A DNA stretch of 64,000 bases from Eucalyptus grandis (GCF_016545825.1 NC_052621.1:14284199-14348198); one strand, 5' to 3'. Positions 1 through 12,596 are shown, counted from the first letter of the stretch. Notes: generated by a model not told the origin, from the sequence alone. Numbers and translations: made by a program.

Positions 1-280
1 CCGAGGCCGGCAACCGGCCAAAGAAAAAGAAGAAGAAAAGAAAGAAGGGAGAGAATTTGTTTCTCCAAATTGTTCTAGAAACAAGAAACATGTTTTTTTT
101 TTTTTTGTTTCTTATTTCTGTTCCAAATTTGTTCCCCGGAAACAAAAAAAATAGATTTGCAACAAAAATGCAAACAAACGCGTTTTTTGTTCTTTTTTGT
201 TCCCCGGAACAAAAAAATAGGAACAAAAAAACAAGAATTCTGTTTATGAACAAAAAATAAAAACGCAAACAAACACACCA
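1..280. mobile_element. Harbinger-type MITE, copy A (right part only)
   Basis: Right-hand part of a short non-autonomous DNA transposon; its left end lies outside the window. It ends in AAACAAACACACCA followed by TAA (281-283), the target-site duplication expected for PIF/Harbinger elements. It is rich in poly-T/poly-A tracts and the palindromic word GTTCCCCGGAAC. The complete copy is at 32296-32885 and a left-truncated copy at 47679-48250. The sequence here is almost identical to the third copy. The short frames on both strands are low-complexity K/F/N-rich translations of the tracts and are not genes. Confidence 0.7.
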
Positions 281-534
281 TAAATGTATATTATTATCTG
301 ACTGAAGTCACGATTAGCCAGACCAATGAACTAAAAACACACGCACGGGCGGTCCTTGCAGCACCATTCTACATCAATTTGGGTTTTTTTTCACGGTTCT
401 GATGCCTTCTGACCTAAACTTAGCAAACAAGGGATATAAAAAGAACAACCGCCGTTCGTTACATTTCAAATTAACTGAACATGCTATGCTGTTCTGATTA
501 TTCAAAGACCAGAGTCGTCCAAGGAACAAGAGTA

Positions 535-3285
535 TCAGGATTCTCCTTTGCTTCCTTTCAGATTGATCACAGCAAGTTCTTGTTTGATAAATTCTCCAGC
601 GCACATGGGAGGATATTTGCTTGCAAGTGGGGAATCCGCAAAATGGCCTAAAGGCTTCAGCATGGCATCCGTTGCTATGTGAGCAAACAGCTACACACGG
701 CAGATAAAATAAGTCAGACAACATACACATAATTCTGATCATAATTTAAACTGAGCACTGCAAGGTCCATATAAAATTAACACAATTATCCAAATACCGA
801 CAGTAGCGGCCCATATTGATACTCACTGTCGAAGATACCCTCCAGAGGCTGCGGTTTTGCTTTGATGCAGCTGCCACAGCATCCATTGTCCGACTTGTTA
901 CAACAACTTCATGCATACCGGCTATGCAATCACCAGCAGTTAGCCACTCTATCTGCAGTATAATGCCATTGCACGAGGAAGGCAACATATGTAAATCAAT
1001 ATTGGTAAGGCAGGTCAAGGAACGCCAGGAAATAATATTAGAGTTATTGGCAATGCAAAATGAAAGCGAATGCTTGGAATGATCTTGGAGATATTGACAA
1101 AGAAACATGAAAGTCAAAGATAGCTTGGAAAATAAGAGGAATGACTTTTCTGAACTATTCCTTTTGACATCAATGTCTCTCAGAGTGGATAACAGAGCTT
1201 GCCTCTGCATTACCCTACCTGCTTTCCAGTCTGAATAAGAAGACAACCGACAGGAACCTTCACTTCAACCTTTTGTCCATTCCTTAGCCAGATGTTCAAG
1301 CCAGGGAATCTACTTCTACCATGAATAGTAAGAAAATTAATGTCGTAGTGATACCCAGCAAACACGGTTCCCTCCTGCCCGTACTGGCGGAGGTTACTTC
1401 CTGTCGGGGCAAGAAGAAGTGGTCCCTGTGGAAATCGAAAACCATACTTCATCACATGAAACATTATATAGAACAAGGAATGAACAAAGATGAAGATTTC
1501 CGGTTAGAACAAGTGCCCTCGAAGACAGCCAGCAACGCCCATCTCTGCCACAGCACATTCTTAAGTCTTTAACAAAGCCATCAAGGTAATGCAAAAAGCG
1601 GTGACTCTGTTTGGTCAGAGGGTAGCAAGTTTGGCAAGAAGTCACTATCAACAATGGTCTCAAAGGTCTTCTGCGTGAGCAACAGCGTGAATAATGATTA
1701 ATTAAGTCACTATGAGTAACGGGGACACTGTATTGCTTCATGATATCTTTTACATACTTCTACCAAAAAAAGAACATTCTGTGGATTTACACTGCTAATA
1801 AGTGGTAAATGTGGGAAACATCACATTCAAGATTATCCGAGAGGATGCATGATGGAGGAAATTCACTCAGACTAGTTTTTCATTTCCAAACTCCAATTTC
1901 GATGATGGAGCTGAAGTCGAGCAGAACTTGCAGAAAAATTCAAAGCTATATGATCATCACCTGATTCATCAGAGAAGTGAATGCATCTTTTGGCAAGCCA
2001 AAGCCGATTGCTGCCATTTCGGCGACGGTCTACGCACCATATCGGATTACATCAGACAAAAAATATTCAACCGATTGCAATGAAAACGAGTATGAACGGA
2101 TAGAGGATCATGCTGGTGAATCACCTCTACTGCTGATTTCATTTTGTAACCCCAGGCATCCATGGTCTCCTTCCATTCAGGAAAACCATCGGGAATGACA
2201 GGCTCCGAATTCAGCTCCTGCTTAAGAGACGGGTCAATGAATAACCAGGGCACAGAGGGGAGGACAAAAAGAGAACACAAAGAAGCAAAAAGAGGAGATG
2301 GAAGACCTGAAAGCGGGTGTTCGACGGCTGGGGGCCTACTCTCCACATGTACCGCCACTTGAGATCCGGGCCCTTTGGGATAGCTGGCCGGACCTCCTCG
2401 GGCATTGCCTTCAACTTCTCCTGGATTTCTTCGTCCACCAAGCTCTTGGGAACTTCTATGCCTTCAGGGGTTACTCCAACCTGTCATATCCGCTACTTGA
2501 GAATACAGGCTACGGAAAGACTAGTCTCCCGTTGTCAAAAAAAAAAAAAAAAACCTGAAGCTCTTTTTATTATTAACAAATATTAGATTAATACTTTTAG
2601 TATAAATTAATTATATGATTTTTTTTATTATTTATTTATTTTAAAAATATATATTCAATATATAACGTGTTGAAACGTTTCGAAATTTTTTATTTTTTAG
2701 AAATGACGTGTCGTATCGAGTGTTACGTGTTCATGTCTGTGCTACATAGTGCATGGCTAAGAAAACATACTCGGATTGAGCTTTTTTTTTTGTTTTGTTT
2801 TCTTTAGTACTCATTAAGTTGAACAAGAAAAGTTGATGGTTGAAGGCAAGGAGGACAAATGCGAAAAGCAAAGACGTCTCCAAAGACATGACGCTCTAAA
2901 ATAACATGAACGTTGTCGATGACTTGTGTGAGCAAGCTAAGCTAGAGATGGTAAGCGAAAGGAAGCCGAAGAAGAAGAAGAAGAAGAGAGAGGGGGAAGG
3001 GGGGTGGACCTGGTAATGGGAGTGAGGACGCTCTTGGAAGCGCTTGAAGTGAGGAGGGGCGTCGAAGTACTTCTCCATCATGTCGATGAAGCGGTCGTTG
3101 TCGAGGGCGGAGCACCTGGGATCCTTCACCATCAGGGCCCCCGTCTCCCTCAGGATCCGGCTCACCTCCCCGCACAGCCCCATCAGCGATGCCCCCAGTT
3201 GGTCTGCCACCTCCTCCGGGCGGGAGCTGCTCAGGGCGGGCGAGATCTCCAGGTACGGAGACAGATCGATCACCGGCACTTCCAT
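535..3285 (-). CDS. 2-oxoglutarate/Fe(II)-dependent oxygenase, copy A (7 exons)
   Basis: Soluble non-haem iron oxygenase of the plant 2OG-Fe(II) family; substrate unknown. I assembled seven exons with GT-AG introns: 3285-3010, 2480-2307, 2217-2125, 2029-1961, 1425-1219, 952-827 and 690-535 (stop at 537-535). They join in frame into 366 residues, a usual length for the family. Exon 1 (residues 1-92) is a DIOX_N-like region opening MEVPVIDLSPYLE. Exon 5 carries the iron ligands H230-x-D232 in GYHYDINFL; exon 6 carries the distal ligand H287 (GMHEVVV) and the RxS motif for 2-oxoglutarate, R311-V-S313. I chose MEVPVIDLS as the start because this is the usual family N-terminus and a TATA-like box lies about 215 bp upstream; the frame stays open further 5' but runs through the promoter. 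The gene is nearly identical to the copies at 33139 and 48505. Function beyond the family is not inferred. Confidence 0.88.
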
Positions 3286-3498
3286 TTTCCGATCCTCAAA
3301 TGTTAGTGGTAACTCTAGAGATCGCGAAGATATGAATGAGTGAATGACGGAGTTGGGAGATAAAAAGAAGAAGAAGGACAATGAAGATAAGGTGCGATCT
3401 GCACATAAGAAGAGAGTGGTCTCGTGGAACTCGTGCAGAGAGAGTGGGGTACGCGTTGTTGGGTACAGGGTACCCTGCGAGCGCAAAATTCCGCCATT

Positions 3499-3510
3499 AA
3501 AAATATAAAA
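3499..3510 (-). promoter_or_regulatory. TATA-like box of oxygenase copy A
   Basis: On the minus strand the sequence reads TTTTATATTTTTAATGG about 215 bp upstream of the chosen ATG, giving a predicted 5' UTR near 190 nt. The same position in copy C reads TATATATTTA, a better TATA match; copy B resembles A. Inference from position and sequence only. Confidence 0.4.
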
Positions 3511-4219
3511 TGGAAATTTGTATGGGGGGAGTGGCGGGAGAGGAGAGGCGTTTCCTTTCCCCGTTAGAAAAGAAAAAATCCCTTCATCCTCGTCACCATG
3601 CACTCTTCCCTTCCCTTTTTCTTTTACCTTTCATTACGGCACGCCATCGCCTTCCTTCGAGAGGGACGATGAGATTATGATCTTTTGACAACAATCCCTT
3701 CCTTGTTAAACCCCGGTGACCATCCCCATCTAATAACACAACCACGGTGAAATAAAAAAAATCAACTGAATATTTTGGATTGTAAAAAATATAATCCTAC
3801 CACTTTAAGATATTATCGAAAACCCTCCTAATACGCCCTCTTTCTTGCTTCGTATCTCATGGTTCCTTTAACAAACCGAATTGCCTTATGTTTGTGTTGC
3901 TTCCATCACCGCCCACTCCACCCTACGCACTTCCACCTATATCCTCCTTGCCGACAACTCCAGATCCAATCATGTCCTCCCGGCACCATTTGCCCCTTCT
4001 ATCACATGTCAGTCGCTGCTCACCCCTCCCTACCTCCCTCCTCCCTAGCCATATCTCATAGCATCTCGACGGGAATAACAATTGTTTGGTGGGTAGCGTC
4101 GTTGGCAACAAGAAAAGCAACAATGGAGGAGGAGTAGGATTAAATTAGGAGAAACCAATAGCAATGAATCAAAAGAGATTGACAATGTGAATGGTTGAGA
4201 TGGACAGTTGGGTCTAGTA
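3511..4219. other. Upstream region of oxygenase copy A
   Basis: Non-coding 5' flank shared by all three units. It is pyrimidine-rich on the plus strand around 3850-4050 (CCCTCC runs) and ends at the LTR-element target site. Short frames here are translations of simple CT-rich sequence. Compared with copies B and C it carries several private substitutions (for example in 3840-3870), unlike the gene body. Confidence 0.6.
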
Positions 4220-4224
4220 GAGGA

Positions 4225-4730
4225 TGTAGAAAATTTATTCAGATAAATAACTAATCAATCAAGAAGAAACGGATCCATATATGATTGTAAAATACCAAGA
4301 TTAATAAACACGGCGGAATTAAAGCGTATCTCGTTTGAGCCATTGCTTCACTTAAAGAAAATAGATCAATCTAATAACCAGTGATATATTGGAATGTCAT
4401 ATCTTTCTCTCTATGACCTATTTCAGTATAGCAGCTTTCAATGGGATTAAAGTAACTGATAGGTATAACATATCGTTTTATAGGCTAGAGAGGGGACTTA
4501 GCAAACCCTAATCAATAGCGTGTCTACTGAACCCTTCCCATTACGAGCTTCAGTCAAACACAATTGTCTACACTTTGCTGCTCGACCAGGCCGTTATTAA
4601 TAGATGCCAATACCCAATTCAATCAGATCACTTTAGGGTTCAACAAATATTGGAATATCCATTAACCCGATTATTTAAAATAGAAAATCAATTAATTAAT
4701 GTAAGCCAATATTATAGGAAATTTCCAACA
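4225..4730 (-). repeat. LTR (downstream, 3' LTR of the minus-strand element)
   Basis: 506-bp terminal repeat beginning TGTAGAAAATTTATTC and ending AAATTTCCAACA as written on the plus strand. It matches 21133-21632 with scattered substitutions and small indels. The corresponding LTR in unit B is 36848-37337. Confidence 0.85.
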
Positions 4731-4741
4731 TTCTCCCACTT
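4731..4741 (-). promoter_or_regulatory. Polypurine tract of the LTR element
   Basis: On the minus strand AAGTGGGAGAA lies immediately before the LTR start TGTTGGAAA, the expected place and composition of a plus-strand-synthesis primer. In unit B (37338-37348) it reads AAGTGGTAGAA, with one interruption. Confidence 0.65.
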
Positions 4742-5689
4742 GGCTACATTAATTAACTTATTTTATTTTGAAAAATATTTTATATTGAAAACGACACTAT
4801 CGGGTTAATAACTGAAAATTTTGTTTTATGTGGCCACAATTTAAAAAAATAATATTCCAATAACGGCATATCAAAACCAATCAAATCCTATATAACCTTA
4901 GTATAGGACTATGGAGATCAATGTATTAAGAAAATGTCACAACACAAGACCTTCCATAATCATATATAATAAACATTATGTTTTCATGGATCATGGGCCT
5001 AGTAGTGTAGTAAGAAATAATGCTAACATGTGATCAAAATATACACCATTTCTTATCGATCCTCAATGCAATTTCTTAACGACATGAAACTACATTAGCG
5101 CAATTTCTAAACAACATGAAATTGCATGACTATGTCACAATCCAACATGAGATTTCATAATTAGTGACATCTAGTCATCTTTAAACTAAAATTTGTTTAA
5201 ATATACTGTTTTATATTTCCATAGAATCAATAACAACAATTATCAAAATAAATGCTTTAATAAACATCATAAAAGCATTATCAATCTGTATATAACTATA
5301 ATATCCAGAAATACAAATTATATAATGCCCACTAACAAAAGAAATCAAAAGAATCTACGACACCCATATTCTTTATATGTTCTTTAAACAAAATGGGTCG
5401 TAAGCGTTTTTATTAGAAGATCGGACAATATGGATTCAGTTCTAATATTCTTAATCACAATGTCTCCCTTTTTGACTAAGTCATTAACAGTATAATATTT
5501 GATCCAATTAACATTTCAACTATGGCATTGTTGTTATTTATAGTAAAAGTAACTGTTTGCCACACGTAATGCAATAAGATCAATTATGGGCAATAGGTAT
5601 TTCAACAAAAATAATTAGTACATTATAAACTCCTTGGGCAGAGTGTATAATGCACCACTATTTTTCATAGCATGAAGTTTATAAAGCAA

Positions 5690-6060
5690 CAATAAGGAGA
5701 ATTACATATAATTGTTAATGATCTATCCCATTTGGGCAAACAAATTATTTAAATTATACATCTCCATGATATCAATATATAGAGACGATAAAGGAGAATT
5801 GCATATAATCTTCAAGGATCAATCCCATTTGGACAGACAAATCCTTTAAATTATATATCTCCATTATCTCAACATAAAAGGGAATTACATATTACTATAA
5901 AAAATTTATCTACTCTAAGTAGATAAACATTTTGAGTCACATATCCCCATCATTCATCTCTAATATATCAATATAGATGGGAATTACATATAACTTTAAA
6001 AAATTTATCCCCTTTGGGCAGATAAATCTTTTTGAGTCATAAATCCCCATCTTTTAGTTT
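5690..6060. repeat. Degenerate ~95-bp tandem modules in the LTR element
   Basis: About four diverged units, each with GGGAATTACATATAA, then an ATC(T/A)ATCCC-TTTGGGCAGA core, then AAATTATATATCTCCAT, repeat roughly every 95 bp. Related half-units occur near 5625 and 6105 (TTTGGGCAGG). The array is conserved in the unit B copy (about 39360-39800), where an extra A-rich piece interrupts it. No frame runs through it. Confidence 0.6.
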
Positions 6061-6992
6061 TGGAATTTATCTTCATGCAATTTTCAAATTAATATACACA
6101 ATAACCGCCTTTGGGCAGGTAATTGTGTATAATAATTTTTATCAATAAGGAACTTCAACAATTTACAAACTTTAACAATTTGTAAATAATGTTCCATTTA
6201 ATCAATGCCCAAAACTTCATCAAACAATATGAAACACTTTATGACATGTGCTTCCCAAGATCATATTGCATTTATCAATCATCAATTTTTGCCACATTTT
6301 TTTTTTTTAAATGGGGGGTCAAAAAAATAGTTTTAGTCCAAATCCCTGAATTAACCCAACAAAAGAAAGGATAGGTGCATCTAGCACTTCAGTTAGTGTG
6401 TTTCGTATTTAAGTTTAAATTACTTGTGCACCAAATATCAAACAAAGACACCCAGGCAGGAACTACAATCTTTACAAGAAAAAGAATGGCACCCAAGCTA
6501 CATACTCGACCTCAACTAAAACAGAATGAAGAACACTCTAAGCAAGCACTGTAACCAATTACTTCAGACAGGGAAAACAACTCACCATTCCATCACCTTT
6601 AGTCAATAGGTTCTCATGTTTAAATTAATAAATAAAAGTCCCACCAGCAATCTTAAGCACTCATGTCAAATCCCAAGTACATATAAGCAAGAGACCAATA
6701 CAAAATAGCAAATAGAAAATGAACGTTGATTCTGTAGCAAGAATTGCAATATGTTATGAAAGAAAGCATTATTTAGCCTCCATATATAATGGCCAATTGC
6801 AACAATAAATCAACCTTAGCTGCTGCAATATCTACAATAACCCTGCCGTGCTATCTAAAATAGACCAAAAGCAGCTTAACACTGGAGACTCCGATAAAAG
6901 ACAATACAATTGGAGTGAACGGATCATGGCCTTGCTCTATCATCACCAAGGATCTAAAATTACCATCTTGAAATAGCTCCAAAATCCAATCT

Positions 6993-7118
<126 letters not shown>

Positions 7119-7794
7119 GAAATTTCACGAGTCCACAATTCATCTTATGGACCCTCCTCCGTGTATACATCGAAAACGAGACGAACGACCACCTCACGAT
7201 AGGGAGAAACGGAGAATCAAGGAAGAGTTCTCCATCATCATCACAATCACGATCACCAACCATACACCCAAAGACAAGTCCAATACAAAATCTTGCTACG
7301 AAAAAATTCTACATCCATATCCCTATACAACATGTCAACAACACCACATAGCCTGCTTTCCACAACAGTTTCCTTCAATCAAGAAACAATTCTACCCATC
7401 ATCTAAGGGCGTGCATGGTTGTGTTTATTTTTTCTGTTTATGAAAAAAAAATTGTTTTTTGGTTACCGGAACAAAATTGGAACGAAAATAAGAAACAGAA
7501 AAAAAGTTATTTTTTTTGTTCCAGAAACACTTTTTGAAGGCCCGAAAAGAACAAAAACACGAAAATCTTGTTTCTTTTTGTTTCTCGCTTTAGTGCCCTA
7601 CGCCCTCTCAAGTCCCTCCCTTTTCTAGTGTCTCTCACAGGTTCTCCATCGAGCGATCCGGCGCCTCCCAACTCATTATTCTCTCTGGTGCCGACAACTG
7701 CTGCTCCTTCACCGGCTGAAGCTTCTGATTCGAGGTAAGTTTCATCCTTCACCAGCTGCTGCTCCTCCTTCATCGTTTGACAAGGGCTTCAACG

Positions 7795-8360
7795 AGAGCC
7801 ACCCCTCACACATCCGGGCAATGGCTGCTCGGGGTTCGAGCATGACAGCTCGCTTGAGCCCGCATGCCCAGTTTGCGAGACGCTCGCTCAAGCGAGCCCT
7901 TGTGCTCGAGCCCTGAGCGAGTGTTGCTCGCCCAGATCTGCGGCGGAATCTACTTGCCCGAGCGAGTAGAGCAGCGACTATTGCTTGGGGCTCAAGTGCG
8001 ATGGCTCGCTCGAGCCGGCTTGCCTGGATCTGCGCGACGCTTGCTCGAGCGAGCGTTGCGAGCGGGCAAGAGCGCTCTGCTCGCTCAAGTTGACGCTCGC
8101 TTGAGTGAGCATCACTGCTCTGCTCGCTTTCCTCACTCAAGCAAGCATCTCTGCTTTGCTCGCTCGACCGAGCATCGCGAGCAGAGCAGCAACACTCTAC
8201 TCGCAAGAGCGAGCGTCGCCGCTTTGCTCGCTCGAGCAGCTTTGTTCTTTGCTCGCTCGAGTGAGCGTCGCGAGCGAGTAGCAACGCTTTGCTCGCTCAA
8301 GCGCTCACTCTTTGCCCGCTTGAGTGAGCGTCGCTGCTCTGCTCGCTCGAGTGACTCGGC
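7795..8360. repeat. GC-rich palindromic GCTCGAGCGAGC repeat field
   Basis: Dense, irregular array of TTGCTCGCTCGAGCGAGCGT-like words, many being perfect or near-perfect palindromes around CTCGAG, mixed with GCGAGCAGAGCAGCAACG. It lies between the transposon left end and the Myb-like ORF and stands out from the AT-rich surroundings. The same field occurs in copy B (41568-42085). Long frames on both strands (Ala/Arg/Ser/Leu-rich) follow from the repeat composition. Confidence 0.8.
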
Positions 8361-8994
8361 GGTAAATTTATTTAGACTATGCTGAGGAACCATGAGCTCA
8401 TCCAAAATCACCATGAGAGCTATCTTTTTGACAGGGAGGGACTCTAGTTGAGAAACTTACAGAGGAAACACTGAAGGACTGGAGCCACTTTTAAGAACTT
8501 CTTTATGTGTTTGAACGTAAGAACCAAGGGTAATGCTGCCTTGTGTTGGATGAATTTCATGGTTGCATATTATATCTAGCATTACAATGAAATGCTCAGG
8601 CTGATCATTTGGATTTCACAGCTCAAAGACGGGTTGGAGAGAGTAGTTGTTTAGGTTCATTTGGAGAAAGATTGAACTTTTCACATTTCCTTTTATTGTA
8701 GTGTTTGAAATATGACCTATATTTTGACATGGTAGGTTTCTCACAATGCTCTTTATTTTATTTTGAGCATTCTGTTTCATTGATCATTGATAGTAATAGT
8801 ACTATGTAGTTCTTGTAGCTCAAAATGCAACGTATGATATGTTTTATACAAGTTAGTTCAAGAATTGTCAATTTTGTCATTATAGTCTTCTCCGCTTGCA
8901 TATCTTGAGAATGATTTTGTGTATGGCATGTATAGTATTATGTTATTGATTTAACTCATAACTCATATGCTGCTCAACCGGTCAAAGTTTAAAT

Positions 8995-10025
8995 GGCATA
9001 TGAGAGATAGACATTCAGTGCAAAGTGGACCGAGTCTATAACCAACCTATTTATCGGTTTGTTGGTGGATGAGGTCAAAAAGGGAAATCGCACCTCTCCT
9101 ACTTTCAACCAAGCAGGGTGGAGGAATATACAAACTGAATTCGTTAGACAGACAAGATGCCAATATAGCATGGTCCAGCTGAGAAACAAGGTAAACAAAC
9201 TGAGAAAACAGTATAGCAGTTTTCAGAAACTTATGTCTCAATCTAGATTTAGTTGGGATAATGTGAATAAAAGAGTTGTTGTCGATGATCCAAGTATATG
9301 AGAATCTCACATCAAGGTATCTTTTTAACTTTTTGATCATTTTGTTGTCATTATATATGTAAATTTTAAAATGTATGATTATATTGCTGAAATGTCATTA
9401 TGTGAAAATTGTAGGAGAATGTTGAGTGGGCAAAATTCAAGAAGGATAGATTTCCTCGGTATCCCGAGCTATGTATTGTATTTGGTGATACATATGCTAC
9501 TGGGGAATATGCCATAGGAAATGCTCAAGATTTGACGGTGTCGGAGGAAGATGACAATGGTGATGGCAATGTAGGCGGTGACAACAGTGGTGGCAATGCA
9601 TATGGTGATAATGGTGGTGGCCATACAGATGACTTCAGTGAACACCACATTGATGAGAGAGTCTTTACATCAGACAACGCTGCAACTTCAACTCGTGGAA
9701 AGCACAAATTGGATAGGACTCCACATACTAAGAGGAGAAGGAAGAGTAACCAAACCAGTATTGATGACACTTGTAAAGCCATACAAGAATTTTTGAAAGT
9801 TAGGTCAAGTTAATCTAGTAGTGGCTCTGCGGCCTCTGGGGTTACGCCATCACCTGTAGACCCTTTCTTCGTATCTACTGTGATGGTATTCTAATTAGTA
9901 TGCCTGAGATAGAGCAAGATGTTTATAATAAAGCAGTGGAACGAGCATGCGATAGTGCCTCATGGAGGGTGGCTTTCATTAAATCCTCACCTGGAAGGAG
10001 AAATGGACTTCTTGATCATCTTTAG
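8995..10025 (+). pseudogene. Harbinger Myb/SANT-like DNA-binding ORF, broken (copy A)
   Basis: Companion protein of the transposase; in this superfamily it helps bind transposon ends. Exon 1 (about 8995-9316) encodes a Myb/SANT-like domain with FSAKWTESITNLFI, GWRNIQTEF and NKVNKLRKQY. An intron follows (GTATCT to TTGTAG, about 9317-9414), then exon 2 with ENVEWAKF, an acidic Gly/Asn-rich linker, basic KRRRKSNQ and a C-terminal EIEQDVYNKAVERA-like end. It is dead: a stop at codon 6, a TGA in place of Trp before the intron (shared with copy B), a stop after KVRSS and a later frameshift. Confidence 0.78.
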
Positions 10026-10249
10026 TAGATGTTTGGAAATATATTATGGATTGAATGGGGTTTCATTAGACTGTATAACTTATGTTATCCATTAATATTT
10101 TGTTTTTAAAGATATTAGTGTTGAGACTCTTGGTACTTATATGTAATGGTATCTTCTATTGAGACTATGACTTATGTTATTGACTGTTATTGGATATATT
10201 TTCAAAATCTATATTGATGTATTTATATTTTTGTGATGGTATATGTACT

Positions 10250-11144
10250 ATGGAAGAGGGATCAAATAGTATATCTAGTGAACAGGTAGAACCAATTGAA
10301 CAATTCTTGGATGATGATGATCTTCACGTATTGCTAGCGTGGTTGTGCACGGTTGCGATTGACGTGTCCGTGCATACAAGAGAACCCATTAGGGACAGTA
10401 AATTATTAGGATCCGAATGGATAATGGAGATTGTTTATGGACATTCAGATATGATATATGAAGCCTTTAGGATGGAGAGACATGTTTTTTTTGAATTTAT
10501 GTGATTTAATGAGGGTAAGGGGTTGGTTGAAAGATAGTCAATTTGTTCAAATAGATGAACAAATTGGGATATTCTTATCTTTGGTTTGTCACGGTAGCTC
10601 AAATAGAGATTTATGTGAGAGATTTCAACATTCTGGAGAAACGATCAGCAAGTATTTCAACAAAGTGTTGAAAGCAATTATCAAACTTTCAAAAGAGATA
10701 ATCAAACCACCGTCCTTTGATGTCATCCCACAAGAAATTCTTATGTATCCTAGCCATAAACGCTACTTCAAGGTATGATTTCTATATCGACTTTATACCG
10801 TCAAATACATGTAGTTCATAATCTTATATAATTTTAGATTGGTAATAAATTGACAGGATTGCGTAGGTGCTATGGATGACACCCATATAAATGCTATTAT
10901 CTCGTGTCTCGGAGGTTCGATTTAAAGGCAAGAGAGGGACTACCACCTAGAATGTGTTGTGTGCTTGTTCATTTGATATGAAATTTACTTTTGTGTATGT
11001 TGGATGGGAAGGATCTGCAAACGATTGTCGAGTACTTTCGGCAGCACTCAAAACTCCTTAATTGCAATTTCCCCGACCACCACCTGGTATTTACTTTGTT
11101 TACATAGACATTTGTGATTATATTATGGTTGAATATCACAACAA

Positions 11145-11180
<36 letters not shown>

Positions 11181-11650
11181 TGTTGTAGGAAATACTACGT
11201 GGTAGATTCTGGTTATGCAGCACTTCCGGGTTTTTAACTCCATTTAAAAAGGAACGGTATCATCTCAGCGAGTATAGAGGGAGTAGGAGACGGCTAAGAA
11301 CAGCAAAAGAGTTGTTCAACTATAAGCACTATTCACTAAAAAATGTAATTGAGGGGGCATTTGGGGCATTAAAGAATCGCTTCACCATTTTGAGACATAT
11401 GCCTCAATTTACAATTCAGAAGCAAGCACTTGTTGTAATTGCATGTTATGCTCTTCATAATTACATTCGTGATCAAGATAGGATGGACATAAATGTTTCC
11501 ATATATGAAGATCCGGAGTATCCATTTGGACCTACAGAAGTGGAGGTTGCAGATGATACATCGCATGAGCAGGCATCTGGGATAAACATGCTTAGGATAA
11601 GTATTGCAAATAAAATGGCAAGGGATCACAATATGCGTGAGATTTGTTGA
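10250..11650 (+). pseudogene. PIF/Harbinger (HARBI1-like) DDE transposase, broken (copy A)
   Basis: Cut-and-paste transposase remnant. N-terminal part MEEGSNSISSEQ to about 10490, then a frameshift into NLCDLMRVRGWLKDS and a helix-turn-helix-like stretch (SSNRDLCERFQHSGETISKY). Exon 1 ends HKRYFK at 10771; an intron leads to DCVGAMDDTHI. The three acidic residues are still recognisable: D in GAMDDTHI, D in SANDCRVLSAA, E in NVIEGAFGALKNRF. A second intron (about 11090-11188, with an AT dinucleotide run) precedes YYVVDSGYAALPGF. Several stops and frameshifts make it inactive. It ends with a stop at 11648-11650. Confidence 0.85.
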
Positions 11651-12176
11651 CTTTGTGTTTCCAACTTTTGTAATATTGATTTTAAGTATTCACTGTGATG
11701 AAGTTGAACAATGAACTATATTGCTTCATTATTGTGATGTCATGTATGGAAGGGTCCATGTTGAGATGTATAAGATACTCTTCTTTTTGCTAGTTCTTAT
11801 TGTACGAACTTTACTTATAAAATTTTCTTTTAAGTATGCACATATGACCATGTTGAAAATATTTTCCTTAACTCACCATGATCAAAATTAAATTGATGAG
11901 CATTTCATGAGAATGAGAATTCAATACCAAGTTTATACTTTATAAAAAATTAAAATAAAAAATGCACTCGAGAAAAATTTGATACAAACTTTACTTACAA
12001 AATTTTGTACCAAGTATGCACATATGGTCATGTTCATAATGTTTGTCTTCACTCATCATGAAAAAAATTAAATTAATGAGCATTTCATGCGAATGAGAAT
12101 TCAATATCAAGTTTACACTTTAAAAAAAAAAAAAGAGCACTTTTTGAAAAATTTGAAACGGAAATTTTGTACAGTT
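11651..12176. other. Harbinger 3' non-coding segment left of the LINE
   Basis: AT-rich transposon sequence after the transposase stop, with two diverged copies of a ~170-bp module (AAATTTTCTTTTAAGTATGCACATATGACCATG near 11820 and a relative near 12000). It ends at the LINE target site AAATTTTGTACAGTT (12162-12176). Confidence 0.6.
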
Positions 12177-12596
12177 TCGAAGAAGAAATTTACTGTCACT
12201 TTCTCTCTATTTTGGGCGATTTTTTCACTGTTCCTGGCTTCTGTTGAGTGGTTGATTCCTATTGATTTTCTTGATGATTGGGGCTGATTTTTGGTGAGAA
12301 TGGTTGTCTGTGGACCGCCTTTAGACCCTTGTGGAGCTTGATTCGTATTGTCTCAAGTTTGGGGAACATGGAAGGCCGCGACTAGGGTTCTGCTTCTGGT
12401 TTGCTGTGTAACTGACGCTACTGGTCGTTGGGCTTTGTAGGGCTTTGACTGGTAGGTAAAGCTATGTGTTGGTAGCCAGCATTGTCTTTTCCTCCCCAAA
12501 TCGTGACTAAACACCTGGTATGGCTTGATTGTCGACTTTTGAAATCTTGGCTACGGTTTCTAGTTCTTTTGTGCTTCGTTACTGCTGCTATTGGGT

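Noticed and set aside
816..1572. Plus-strand frames opposite the oxygenase exons (816-1082, 1321-1572 and their copies)
   Set aside because: Exact antisense shadows of exons 5 and 6; they recur only because the exons are duplicated.
2896..3603. Long in-frame N-terminal extension of the oxygenase exon 1 (235-284 residues in the three copies)
   Set aside because: The extra frame runs through the TATA-like box and simple-sequence promoter DNA, and past exon 1 into intron 1; the family starts at MEVPVIDLS.
7742..8414. Ala/Arg/Ser-rich frames of 90-180 residues on both strands
   Set aside because: They exist in several frames at once and change between copies A and B, as expected from a GC-rich palindromic repeat, not from selection on protein.
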